Shown one piece after another: positions 22,618-34,547 of a stretch of DNA of 64,000 nucleotides; the first letter of the stretch is position 1, and every line of letters begins with the position of its first letter. The DNA comes from Austropuccinia psidii. Lineage: Eukaryota; Basidiomycota; Pucciniomycetes; Pucciniales; Sphaerophragmiaceae. Both the position numbers and the translations under genes were made by a program. Location: contig JALGQZ010000015.1 in NCBI GenBank assembly GCA_023105745.1, positions 18,948,499 through 19,012,498 of the forward strand. The letters are read 5' to 3'. The notes under the pieces are model-generated. The model saw only the letters and a program-made list of their open reading frames with translations, did not search any database and was not told where the DNA came from.

Positions 22618-25600
22618 TGAATCTGACTAGGTATTGTCTTTGATCCTTGCCATTGAGCCTGATCTTCCTGGCCCTGATGATCTTACTCACAGGTCCAGGG
22701 GAGTCCTCCACTTCCACTATGTCTTGTGGTGTGGGGTTCTTTTTCCTGGAGGGGAATTTATCCTCCTCTGTCTGGAAGTATGGTTTGACCAAACTCACTG
22801 GAAAGACTGGATGTTTCCTTGAAAACTCCTCAGTGAGTTTGACTTCCACTGCATTTTTCCCTATCAACTTAATGATAGTAAAAGGTCCTACAAATTAGTC
22901 CATCATCTTTTTAGGTCCTTTGAGATTGTTGAAGTTCAGTGTAGACACTAACACCTGGTCCCCTTCCTTGAAGTCAGGTTCCATATGTGATTTTTCCCAC
23001 CTCTGCTTATTGTATTCTTTTGCCTCAGCTATGCATTTGGCAGCTGTGTCACAGGCCCTCTTCCACATATCATGGAAGTCTTTGGCTGTGGGGTAGATAG
23101 TCAGGAGATTTTTCTTCAAGTGATCCACAGGCAACAGGGGGTTCCACCCTTTCTCCACCAGTGCAGGTGTTTTACCTGTGGTGGAGTGCTGGCTTGTATT
23201 ATAAGCCAGTTGGACTTCTGGTAAGAGGGTAACCCAATCATGGGTGTATCCCTCATGGTCTTTGTATTCCATACCATAGGCACAGAATATTCTGAGGATG
23301 TCCTCCATTGTTTGGATCATCCTTTCAGCTAGGCCATCTGTTTGTGGATGGTAAGCTGTGGAAAAAGCAAGTTTGGTACCAAGCATGTCATATAAGTTAG
23401 TCCAAAATTCAGATGTGAATTTTGGGTCCCTATCACCAATTATAATCTTAGGGACTCCACAGGTAGATATGATGTTATTCCAAACCAACAGAGCAGTATC
23501 CATGGCTGTGTCTTCTTTATGGCATGGTAGACACCTCATGCTCTTGCTGAACCTATCAACTATGATCAAACAGGCATTATAGTTTTCTTTGCCTCCTGGG
23601 ACAAGTCCTGTAACCCAGTCCATGTTGATGGTTTCCCATGGGTGCTTGGGTTCTTCTATGTGTTGAAGTAACCCATACTTCTTCCCATGTTTCCTATTTG
23701 CCTTTTGGAATCTTTCAAAATTGTTGATGTATTCACTCAACTCTTGTTCCCACTTGGGCCACCAAGCTGTGCTTGCTACCCTCTCTTTGGTCCTGTCTTC
23801 ACTCATGTGTCCCATATAGGGGAAGTCATGGCATTCTTGTAGTATAAATGAGATGTGGTCTCTGTCTACCACTGTGAGTGCACTTGTGTGATTTTCTCTG
23901 TGGTAGAGCAGGCCATCTATAAGAAAAAACTTATTGCCCTGTAGGCCCTCAACCAGGGTTCTTCCAGCTGGGTTTCCAGTTCTGGACTCCTGTACTTTTG
24001 TTGAAGGAGTTGGAGTAGTATGCTACACTGTTTGTGTTTGACATAAGACTTCTGCACTGCACTGAAGAATTCATTGTGCAGTTCTGAGGAACCTATTCAC
24101 AGTATGGGAGTTTCTGTCCCTTCTGATTCAGTGTTTCCACTGTCAAGGGTACCACTTACTGGTGCCCATTCAGATAATTTGAAGTTTTTCCTCCTATCTA
24201 TTTCCATGAAATGGATAGGGATTTTTGCTGCAACTTCTTGGTCATAAGCTGGATTGCTTTTGACATTGTCCAGTGGCCATCTGCTAAGGCCATCTGCATT
24301 GGTATGGCTTTTACCTTCCTTGTATATGATGGTCATGTTCCCTCTATACTCCTGGATGGCTATTTGCCATCTCAGCATATGTCTATTTGTAGTATTCATG
24401 TTTAGTAAAGACTTCAAGGCTGTGCAGTCTGTGTAGACTTCAAAGACTGCACCCTCCAAAGAATAATGGAGTTTTTCTAGATCCCAGACTAGACATAGAC
24501 ATTCAGTCTGGGTGGCCCCATACCTGGCTTCTGAATCTTTCAGCTGCCTTGAGATGTAGCAAATTACTCCTTCTCTTGGTTCACCATCCACAATTTGTCT
24601 TTGGTGAAGGGCTGCCCCTAGGCCTTGACTGCATGCTGCATCTATATATAACTTGAATGGTAGTTCAAAGTCAGGTAAGATGAGCACAGGTGCATTAGTG
24701 AGTTCATATTTGATACTCTCATATGCATCCCTCCTTTCCTTGGTTATTTCAAAAACTAAATCTTTTGAGCATAACTTGTATAAACTACTAGTTATGTGTG
24801 CAAAATTTTTGATATGGTTTCTATAGTAGCTAGCAAACCCAAGGAAAGATTGCATCTCTTTGATGTTCTTTGGTACTGGTTTTTGCAATACTGCTGCTAC
24901 TTTGTTCTGGTCAATTTCCAGACTAAGACCTGAGACTTTATGTCCTACAGCTAGTAACTCTTGTTGGCCAAAATTGCACTTTTTAAGTGAAATTTTCAGA
25001 TTTATGGGTGTGCATTTACTTAGCACTCTGTCTATGTATTGCACATGGTCTTCCCATGTCTCTGAGTATATAATGATATCATCAATATATACTACCATCC
25101 AGCCTACCAATATTTCATCTTGAAATATTGTGTCCATCATCCTTTGGAAGTGGGCTGGTGCATTTTTGATGCCAAATGGCATTCTGGTGTACTCATATAT
25201 GCCCATATGGCATATTATCCTGAGTAATTTCATGGAGTTTGGTTTAACTCCATTTTGGTTATGTATTTGGCTTTAGCCAGGTTATCTAAGGCATGAGGTA
25301 TCCTAGGTATAGGGTACCTGTCTGCTTTTGTGTAGCTATTCAGAGCTCTGAAGTCTCCACACAGTCTAGACTTGCCATCATGCCAGGTGATTAGGACAGG
25401 GGTGGTGATTTCCACTATTTCATTATGTTCAATCTTCCTGATGACATCCATATCTAGGAGTTCCTTGATATGTTTCTCAATTTCTTTCCTGGTTTCCAGA
25501 CTTGCTGGATAATGAGGTCTCCTCAGCATGGGTGGGTAAGGCGCATCCACATCCAGATATAGTTCTATATCATGGCCTTTGATCTTGCCTAGTGGCTCTT

Positions 25601-28312
25601 CACCAATGGCAAATGCTGGTATGTTCTTCCTCAGCATCTTCAGTAAACTTAGTTTTTGTTTACTGGTGAGGGTAGTGCTAAACTGACCCTCTCTGAATTC
25701 TTTCAGAAGTTCTTCTAGTGGGTCTTGAGAAGATATCTGGTATATGTCAAGTGAAAATTTCTTTTCCTTGTTAGTACCAATAGTGATGTGCCTATTTTTA
25801 CTGTTGTAAATTTCTATGCCATACATCCTCTGGTAATCTGTTCCCAGTAAAAACCCTTGGATATGGGCATCATTAAGCACTACAAACTCTGGGTTGAGTC
25901 TTATATTACCCTTCCTGTAAGGTATAATTATCTTTTTGAAAATTGTCCCAATGGAGGTCATCTTCCCTGATGCACTTTTAAAGTTCTTTGCCTTAGTGGG
26001 CAAGAGCTGTTTTTCCCAGTTTGGGAAGTGGGTATCCAGATAGTTTCTGGCCACTATGGAGCAGTGTGCTCCACTATCAATGATTAGTGGGTGCTGAAAA
26101 TTGTCAATACATACAGTCATCTTTGTGGCTGTCCCATGTATATATGCCATTCCTTTGGTTGGTGTAACCAGGAATGTTTGTGCATCTTGTGTGTGTTTGC
26201 ACAAGTTCTTGTTAGCAGTGTCCTGTGGCATGCCTGCTTCCAACTGTATGTCCTGGATTTCCTGTGGGGGTTCCTCTTGGTATTCCACTAGAAATTCCTC
26301 TCTTGGGTCTTGATCATCCTCAGATGGTTCTCTGATGGCATCACCCATGGAGTCTGAATCAGAATCCTCTGTTGGAGGTTCTTCCTCAGGGACTTTCTCT
26401 ATGGCATAGACTATTTTCTTTGCCTTTGGACAGTTGTTGGCATAGTGGTCTGTTGAACCACAATTGTGACAAGAATTCCTCTTCTTTGCCACTTCTGCCA
26501 CCCTTCCTTTGGGTTTGTCCTTAAACTCTACCCTGAAAGGTTGTTTCTCTTTGAAACTACTGCTCTTATATGGGGTGAATTTCCCTATATTCGTCCTTTT
26601 CCTTATGTCTTGTAAGGTGTTGGCAATGTCATCTAGAGTGCAATTTTGGTTGCATCTGCATTTTACTGCATGCTCTAGTTCTCCTGGCAGTTGTGTCAGC
26701 AGTTTGTGATTCCTCATTTGGATGTTCATCTGAGTATCAATGGCTTTAAGTCTTTTAGACTGCCTGAGAAACCACTCATATGGATCTTTGTCCACAGAGT
26801 ATTTGTCATTCTCAAATGACATGGTCTTTTGCCATATCCAAGTTCCATTACTGTACTTTTGGATTATTTGACTCTTCCACCATGTATTTCTTTAATTTCT
26901 GTGTACCATATACTTGCATGACCTTTAAATGCAGTATTCAATCTAGCAGTAATACAGTAGTCTGGTATGCTTGGTACATCAATGAAGAGTCCATCAATAT
27001 AATCTATGAGTTCCATATTATCATATTCTCCTTTTCAAGAGAATTTGGGCCAGCTTGAGGCTTCATGAAGCTGTTTCAAGGCTTCCTTCTCTGAATAAGA
27101 TATGCCATCTCCATCCTGGTATTGTGATGGAGATCTTGCCTTACTTAACAACATGGCATCTGGTTTGATGTCATCTGGTTGATATGGATTCTCCATAGCT
27201 TGGCCTTGTGGTTGGGGCTTCAAGCTATGGTAGGCATTAAACAATTTGTTAATGTCTTGATCCAGACACTCCCTGTCCCTTGTGCTGTGGTGTTGTCCTT
27301 CAAAGACTATATTCAGTCTTTTTTTGGTTTCTTCAGAGGCTTTGCTCAGTTGAGCATATCCTTCTTGATGATTCTTAACTATTTGTTCCAAGGAGGCTTG
27401 AGTTTGTCTCATCCTCTCTTGGCTAGCTTTAATTTCTGCAAACTGCTTTGCAGATTGTTCAGCATATTGGGACATTTGTAACCACAGTGTATCACCGTTG
27501 ATGTTACTCTCAGATGTGACAATGTTATTTTCAGTCTGAGTGGGGGTAATGTTTCTATTACTAGGACTACTGATTCTAGAGTGGTTTACAACTACTTCTG
27601 GTTCTTGTGTACTTCTTTTACCAAATCTAACAGCTTCTGGATCATGGGGTCTGACTCTTTCCTCCTCTGGTTGAAGGAGGCTTTGCTCTTGCCCTTGTTT
27701 CCCTGTCTTCTCCTGGAAAATTCCTGGAATTGTGAAGAATGGTGACTCTTGGCCACTGATCTGCTGGTTTCTGAATGGTGTGAAGCCAGTGGAGAGCTGA
27801 ATTGGCCTGCTCCTTGTGAACCTGAAGGAATCTGAGTAGGCCCTGTCTGGGTTAATTGTTCTTCTATTGCTTGGATAGTGGCTTGATTCTCCCTTATCCT
27901 CTGTGCCCTTGCCTCCAGGAGTCTGTGCTGCCTGGTAGGATTCCAACCTTTGGTGATTACCATAAGGTCTTTGATGTCTATCTCTTTGAGACAGATCTTC
28001 TGGCAACTTGATCCAAGTTCTGCCCAGTGAGTTGCTAGGTTGAACCTCTTGTTGTCCATGCTCCATTGAAATAAGTCTTTGAGGAGTTGGTGCATCTGAA
28101 GAACTTGATCCATATTCTTCCAGTCCTCTGGTTTGAGGTCTCTGTTGAATTGGAGTGTGAATGGCAAGGCTGATATCATCTCCCTCATTGTTTTGCCATC
28201 CACCACTGTGTCCAAGGTGTCCTCTTCCTGGTCTTCTGGTTCTGGACAATCCTTCTCTGTCCTCTGGCTGGTTCCTTTGGAAGCCAAGATCTCTGAGGTA
28301 TGCAGGGGACAT
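22618..28312 (-). pseudogene. Gag-Pol of element B (multiple lesions)
   Basis: Starts at ATG 28312, which lies inside the predicted ORF0 intron. Recognisable parts: gag; zinc knuckle CHNCGSTDHYANNC; protease IIDSGAHCS; RT with YIDD; RNase H ([15 protein letters not shown]); integrase HHCC and D,D,E core (MDWVTG, GDRDPKF, LAERMIQ); chromodomain start. Lesions: frame loss near 27040 and near 26870; a 28-bp deletion at about 25245 between ATGG repeats, removing the MDC..GFHQ part of RT; TGA at 24097-24099; frame change near 23945; TAA near 22895. The last codons continue at 11913-11806, beyond element A, after a TAG at 11911-11913 where C has CAG. The order is the same as in A, but the sequence is much closer to C. 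Confidence 0.9.
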
Positions 28313-28660
28313 ATCAGTGCTTTCAAGAAGTCAAAAACTTTCTTTTCTTAGGGTATTTACCTTTGACTGTGCCTTGTACAAATTTATTGTCTGCTGACTT
28401 GGGCAGTGTGCCTTTGGAAGTTACAACTGGGTTAATAATTGTAATCTTTCCTGTACAAGTGGTTAAGGTTGGTTTACCTTGTATTGAAGCAGAGTTTCGT
28501 GGTTTTCTACTCCTCTCAGTGGCTATGGGTGTCCACTTTTTGGCTGTAATGAGACCTTCACTGTGTCTCTTTCCTTTGCCCTTGCTTCCCTCTGGTTCTG
28601 AGGGTGTCACTGGTGTGTTGGCCTGTGACTGGGTCTCAAGTGGGATGTAATTTTCTTCCA
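27592..28660 (-). CDS. ORF0 of element B: spliced protein overlapping gag
   Basis: Exon 1 28660-28361, intron 28360-28293 (GTAAAT..CCTCAG, 68 bases), exon 2 28292-27592 (stop TAG). About 330 residues. Exon 1 follows a strong acceptor (TTTTTCCTGCCTTGATTCAG) and begins TG, with no ATG of its own. It encodes a basic segment (GKGKRHSE). Exon 2 contains DWKNMDQVLQMHQLL, WSMDNKRF, QKICLKE, KGWNP and SFNQRRKESDP, all shared with C. The gag frame overlaps it. Unlike gag-pol of this element, both exons are free of stops. It gives the clearest view of a complete ORF0, and the gag ATG (28312) falls within its intron. Function unknown. Confidence 0.7.
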
Positions 28661-28699
28661 CTGAATCAAGGCAGGAAAAAGAGGGCTTATGTCAGTTAA

Positions 28700-29240
28700 G
28701 ACTTCTCAAGAATGCTGGTTTTGCACGTCTAGGATTGGCCTCTGGGCTTGTATGTTACTACAATATGCCCTGTATAATGACAGTGTAATTGAATCAACAA
28801 TTCCATGTCAGAATTATAGCTTTTGGTACCCTTTCACACTGTTTATGTGTCAGTATCCCACAGATACACTTGTGGTTTTCAAGTGTAATCTGAATAAGTG
28901 GCTCTGTATAAGTGTAATTGAGTTAACAGTACACTTAACCACGCCTCAACTGATGGTTTTTCAGTCAGAGGTGTCCTCATTCAATCAAGAATACAGGACT
29001 TATTGATGGCTCAAGTGTTTTATATGTAAACACGCCAAAAGTAAAGGTTCCGGTGGGTATTTACCACGTGGTAAGTACTCTTATAATATGAGTAATAAAG
29101 CAAAATATATATATAAAATATATATTTTAAAAGAAAATACGCCTAAAAAATATAAAACAATTGTCAGAAAATAGAAAATAAGAGAAAAAACTTACTTATA
29201 AGGTGCAAAAAAGTTTTAAAACACGGCCAGGCCCCCAAAA
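28700..29240 (-). other. element B leader with primer-binding-like site
   Basis: Next to the 5' LTR the minus strand reads TTTTGGGGGCCTGGCCGTG, almost the same as element C at 43370. The rest is AT-rich with no supported ORF. It holds GGCGT motifs (complements at about 29030 and 29140), also seen in other leaders of this window. Minus-strand ATGs occur near 28980 and 28806. Confidence 0.6.
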
Positions 29241-30679
29241 TGTCAGGCTGAGTCTATATTGAAGTGGTAATAAGGGTATTTACAACTAGAATTATGACTG
29301 TGACACGTAGAAAATTGATTTAAAATAAGGGTTTTGGGTTTTTAAAGATGATTTATAATATAATTAAGAGGTTCTACTAGTGGATAATAGTGGTGGTGAG
29401 CGCTATTGAGAACCCAGGGTGCAATCTTACCAGTTGGGTTACTATAATAAGAGTTACAATAATTAAATATATAATTATACCTGTTTATTACCCAAGAGTA
29501 AAACTGTTTTTGACAGTTTACTACGTAGGGTATTCAAGAGCAGGATGAGGAGACAATTCTGGCTGTGAAAAGCCTCCTTTTTATCCTGAAATGGGGTGGA
29601 AAGGGTGCTAGACCTTTCCACGTAGAGGAAGTGAAGATTTTTTCACTTTCTAGTACTGGCTTGTGGTTTGAAAACAGCCTGTATAGCCTGTATTGGGCTC
29701 AGATGTGGTTTTGAAACCACATCTGGGTGGTTTTCACCAATACAGGGTGAAAACTTTCATCTGGGGACCTCACAACCTGATTCTGACGTGTATGACGCAT
29801 AGAATGCTGTACAGAAACTGTATGGGACCCCATTATTGACTGACATATGAGGTATTGAAGTAAAAAAATGCTTCTTTGTCTATTTGACACCTCATATTCA
29901 TGATTATGGGATATTATCCCATGGTAAGGCTGTATATGACAGCAGGTGGGATTTTAACCTTAAAACAGCCATAACTTTGTCAATTATTGAGATATCAACC
30001 TCAAAATTGGTTCAGTGTGTAGCCCTGTATGTGCGCTACACAATTGTACCTCATTTGATATGGGTATCATTAAATATGGCAAAGTTATCCCATGTACAAG
30101 AGTTTTGTACATTTGCGTGTTTTAGGCAAAAAGCTGTATTGAGCTTGTTTGCCCCATAACTTCTGCAGTACTTGAGATATGAGGAAGTGGATGACACCAT
30201 CAGATAGTCCTGATTGTTCTCTTTCCAAAAATACCCCACTTCAAGTATCCCACACTAAAACTGTAGAAGTTAGATGAGAGGTGAATGTTTTGTTCACCCT
30301 TATTTGGCCTGAAATTGCCCATAACTCCAGTAATATTGGTGCTAGCTCAGTTTGGCTGGTACCATTGGATAGCCCTGGCTTAGAGCTTCATTTTGAGTAC
30401 CCATTTGATGTGGTTAAGCCTCTCCTTCTAGATTTTAGATGAGAGGTGAAAATTAAGGTTTATGCGCAGCAATAACTTTGAGCAGGAATAACTTTGTTAT
30501 TTCTAGTCCTATGGTGATGGGAGCTATATTTTCAGGAAGAGGTGAGTTTCCTCTTTTTTTTGATACCTTTTGAGCTGATTTGGGTCAGCTCCATGTCTTG
30601 GTGGTATCTTGGCTATACCATTGGTTTATGGTATTTCGGCTGTCATGCTTGTGCTCTGGTTTTGAGTCACAGGCTGACA
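29241..30679 (-). repeat. element B 5' LTR
   Basis: 1439 bp, TGTCAGCC..CCTGACA on the minus strand. TATA-like GGATAAAAAGG at about 29574-29588. U3 dyads as in the 3' LTR (29700-29725 and the GGTGAAAA pair next to it). From the TATA box to the LTR end I see no ATG on the sense strand. Confidence 0.95.
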
Positions 30680-30684
30680 ATGGT

Positions 30685-31040
30685 ATTGTGCGGCCAGCTC
30701 TACCAGTGTCAATCCTGGTGAGGCAGAGTCCTTTCATGGATGACCTCAAAAGTCACACACCCCTTCTCTACATCAAGACTGGCTGAAGGATCTCTTTGCT
30801 GTGTGTGCGCAAACAGGCAGGTCTTGTGTAATTGATACCAACCTTTGGACAGTTGTGGGACAATCAGGTGGTGAGGAATCTTGGTTGAAGGAACAGGGGA
30901 ACCAATATTGGTGAATGTCACAGGATTTGGTGTAAGACCAGAGTGTGACGTGTGCTTGACGTGAGCTTGACTTTTATCCTGCTTGACGTTCTCTTGATGT
31001 GAAGTCAATTTCCAACAATTGACCTGACATCTGCCCTGGT
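30685..31040 (+). other. subterminal region of Plavaka-like copy 1, right of element B
   Basis: No ORF supported. It aligns in inverse orientation with about 52740-53110 of copy 2, sharing CTTTCATGGATGACCT, CTACATCAAGACT and GTCTTACACCAAATCC on the matching strands. It is rich in CTTGAC words (CTTGACTTTTATCC, CTTGACGTT), which look like short subterminal repeats. Confidence 0.55.
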
Positions 31041-31877
31041 GGGACACAGAACCTGTGACTCAATTCCAGGGCAAAGATGATGAAATTTTGCATGGATTTT
31101 GAAATCTCACGCCTGTCAGCAGGGAATTTGGGGCTCTGTCTTCCCCCAGAATCAATCTTTCCAATTTATTTTTCCTTTAACTCCTCATCATTTATTATAC
31201 TTGTAATATTTAAATATGTAATTCAATTGAGTTTTTACAGTACACAACTGTACTAATTGACACCTCATATTTAAATTAAAGCTCACTTATGTAATACATG
31301 CACACATTTTGACATTTCAATTGAAAATACTTCAATTCCTCATCACTTCTAAGCTATACACAACAACTCAACTCTAACACAAAAATTGATGGTTAACACC
31401 GCATGTGATGTGAATTAAATTAAGGTTCTGAGGATTTTCCACTTTTCTCACAGAAAGTACTAAAAACTTAATTTAAGCTTATTTAGAGTTGAGTTACAGA
31501 AATTTTATGCAGAGTTGACCCCACCTTATTTTTTATGAGCAGTCCAGTGGTAAAATAATTTTCATATGTTTATTTTCAGGATAAAGATTCATGATAATTT
31601 TTTTTTAACTTTTTTCCAAAGATATTTCAACTTTGGTAATTTCATTGAAAATTCATTTTTACTTAATTTTTTCCAGTAAAAATGTGTTTTCACAAATTCA
31701 AAATTCAATGTAATTTTATTTTTAAATTAAAATTAAATTTTAATTTTTGGGTATAAACTTATATTTATATTCTAATTTTTGTTTTGATAATATAAATAAA
31801 TTCATTTGATTTATGATTGTATATTATTTTATTATTTGTGGCCTTTTGGGTATACAAAAATACCTCTAAGGCTTGCA
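31030..31877 (-). repeat. truncated LTR, TGTGAGCC family
   Basis: On the minus strand it starts TGCAAGCCTTAGAGG (the first bases have drifted) and stays collinear with the first ~840 bases of the solo LTR at 6893-8723, including the words ATAAATTGGAAAGATT and CCTGGAATTGAGT. Similarity stops near ACCAGGGCAG. The remaining ~1 kb of LTR is missing. Confidence 0.75.
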
Positions 31878-32362
31878 GATGCAGTCCATATCAAATCTGG
31901 AAGATGGAAATACATGGTTGTGGCCAGAGGTGATTTTTCAAAATGGCCAGAAAAAGTTGGACTAATCAAATTGACAGCAAAAGGAGTTTCAGAATAGTTC
32001 ACCTCAGAATGATTATGCAGGCATGGCTCACCAAAAGAAGTAACTGTTAATGGGGGGCAGAGTTTGGGAAATAATTCCAGGATGCAGTGAAGAAAGCAGG
32101 ATCAAGAATAAGAGTAAACACACTCTATTACCCAGAGTCGCAAGCAATGGTTGAAAGGGGCCATAAACAACCCAAAGGTGCACTGGTCATATGTTTGGGG
32201 AAAATGGAGGACAATGGAAAAAATACCTACCACTAGTTACATGGCTGACAGAATTTCCACCCAAACAACAACTGGTTTCTCACCATTGGAACTACAATTT
32301 TGACAACCACCCATATTACAAATTGATATTGAAAAAAAAATTAGCACTGAAATGGCACAAAA
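31878..32362 (+). pseudogene. integrase core fragment of another Ty3 lineage
   Basis: In one frame with several stops: SGRWKYMVVARGDFSKWPE, then RHGSPKEVTVNGG, then WADRISTQTTTGFSPLELQF. This is the middle and end of an integrase core (the strand after the first Asp; the DGG region; the helix before the C-terminal part) in the style of fungal gypsy elements unlike A-D. Both ends are cut: on the left by the truncated LTR and on the right by element D, whose LTR begins at 32363. It may be from the lineage of element G, but G's integrase is outside the window. Confidence 0.6.
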
Positions 32363-34547
32363 TGTAATGTTTGTCTATGAAACTTTAGATAATAGTAACA
32401 ATTATCAAGAGTGCTATTAGTGTCCTCAGTGGAAAATATAATATAATTGAATATTATAGCCACAAATTTATATAATTATTAAAATAATTATATATGAAAG
32501 AAATCAATTCAATTATTATTAAATAATTTAATAATAAAAGAATTATTAATAATTATAAAAAGTTAGAATTATTCAATCATTGTTATAGTTGCTGACAGTT
32601 ATAACAATAGGAAGTGTAAATCTTTTAATGAGACAATTACACATGGAAAATACTAGTATTTATCTACTTATGAATAATATAAGATTATTATTTATAAAAG
32701 GAATTATCACACACACTTTTTGGAGATAATTCTTATAGAAAAGTCTTATAAAAAAAACTAATACTAGATAAAAAAATATGGGAATTTTAAAGAAAACTTA
32801 CTTATAATATTTGTTTAATACAACAAGTCAAACAACAACAGTTATTATATTAAATAATTATTATGAGTTAACAACACGCCAAAAATAAATGTTTCAAAAG
32901 ATAAAACAATTTCTTCTGACAAAAAATATGATTAAAGAGTTTTTGAGAGAAATTTGTGGATTTCAAAAGATATTTAAGAGAATAATTTTATATAGTAAAA
33001 TATATTATAGATGATTACAGCAATAAGCTGAATTCTATGATTTAAATTCTTTAAATTTAAATTTAATAAATAATAAAACAACTTACAAATTACTTTAATA
33101 ATTGGATTTTATATTTGATAAAACTTTAAATGTTCAAATGTATAAGAAGATTGGAATAATGATGTGTGATAGACAAAAAAAGTGATGAATAGACTCTTTT
33201 TATGTCTACAGAGAAGCTATCATGATTCATAATGTATATAGAGGGCGTACTCAGGTCAAAACTGCAAAAACATAGTCAAAAAGAAGGTTCTTAACTTAAG
33301 GTAACTTATTTTTAATTCCAATTTAAAGTTACCAGTGTTATTATTAGCTTCAAGTAGCTTTAATCCTCTTTTGGAATAATTATTTTAAGCTTCAATATAA
33401 ATTAATGTTATTTATATTGAATTCCATCAAATGAATAACTTCAAACTAGAGTTTCTAGCAAAAATCTTTTAAACTCCATTTTTAATTAATTTTAGAGAAC
33501 TCTTAATTTTCTTTGAGTATAATTAAAACAGTAATTTTCCAGGCTAATTACCAATAAAGCCTGTTTATAAAAGATACTTCAAATTTGATTTGTACACAGA
33601 TAATAGTAATTTGTAAGTTGTGTGGAAATTTAAAGAAAATTCATTGAGAATTGGATTTTGAATGAATTTATGAATTTATTGCTATTTTTCATTTAAAATA
33701 GCAATAAACACAAGACCCTTACTTTTGATAAGGTTTGATCCTTTTAACATTAAGATTTCTGGCTTATTTAAGCTTTTTAAGCTCAATTAAGCTTTGAAAA
33801 CTCTTAAAACCTGGATTTCAAGCTTGAATATTGGGATTTACCCTTTGGAAGCTTGAAATTCCTGGCAAAATTTCTATAAAACCAATTTGAACTTACTACT
33901 GGATCAAAGTCTAATCTTAAAGTTTAAATAAGGTCAAAAATCCTCCAATAGAGGTGCGCAACCTTAATGGAATCCTTTCAGAACCAAAAAGCTGGGAACC
34001 CCAGCTCTGTTTGGTCTTTTATCCCTTGTCCCACCTTTTTGTGTGTAGTTTGCCCTTTTATTTATTTGAAGGCATACTATGGCCTTAAACACCTTTAAAT
34101 TGAGCTCATGCAGGATTTAACCTCTGTATGGAAAATTCTCAGCCCATTAAGTAAATCTACACAACACCTTAATTTTAACTAAAATTTTGGTATGTTTGCA
34201 TAACCTTATGCAACTTCAAATTTAAGCTTATTGAAGCTTAAATTTAAATTTTTCAAAAAAATGTTAAAAAAATTTCAATTGTACTGTGAGATTCTTAGAT
34301 CTTCTAAAAAGCTAATAAATATACATTTTTGGGTATAACACCCTATGGGTATACCCTAGGTTATTTTTGGAATAGAATCTAAAAATGAAATAATAATTAT
34401 AAATTTGTTTATCCAAAAAAAGTTATACTTATTTTTTGTTATTTTTTATTTTGGGTTCAGTTGATAAGTCTGTTAAAGACTAAATCAACTATGCATAATG
34501 TTATTTGTGGCCTTATGGGTATGCCACACATACTTCACTGGCTCACA
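32363..34547 (-). repeat. element D 3' LTR
   Basis: 2185 bp. Minus strand starts TGTGAGCC and ends AACATTACA. Its last ~115 bases match 52614-52727. Very AT-rich, with no gene. The GGCGT-type leader motif appears near 32875 (plus ACACGCCAAAAATAAA). Confidence 0.85.

Larger units (their letters stand above)
10344..30679 (-). mobile_element. Ty3-type chromovirus element B (defective), host of element A
   Basis: LTRs at 29241-30679 (5', 1439 bp) and 10344-11781 (3', 1438 bp). The target duplication ATGGT is at 10339-10343 and 30680-30684. Just inside the 5' LTR is a TTTTGGGGGCC primer-site motif, and just outside the 3' LTR the purine tract complementary to 11782-11792. Internal genes on the minus strand are ORF0 and gag-pol, the latter broken by several lesions. 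Element A is inserted in the integrase/chromodomain region. By eye the two LTRs differ far more than those of A, which agrees with the nesting order. It is inserted in the subterminal part of Plavaka-like copy 1. Confidence 0.92.
129..31040 (+). mobile_element. Plavaka/CACTA-like DNA transposon, copy 1 (decayed, interrupted)
   Basis: This is one arm of an inverted pair with 52728-58089. It carries a divergent gene pair: an accessory gene on the minus strand (309-1910) and a transposase on the plus strand (2842-9672), followed by a subterminal region (9673-10343, then 30685-31040). It is interrupted by LTRs at 3777-5487 and 6893-8723 and by element B at 10344-30679. The left end is outside the window or hidden by the LTR at 1-128, and the right end merges with an LTR fragment near 31030, so terminal inverted repeats cannot be defined. 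Copy 2 confirms which segments are original, because it lacks these insertions. Confidence 0.65.

Noticed and set aside
24211..28397. Numerous plus-strand ORFs opposite element B gag-pol
   Set aside because: Antisense shadows of the minus-strand polyprotein. None has independent support.
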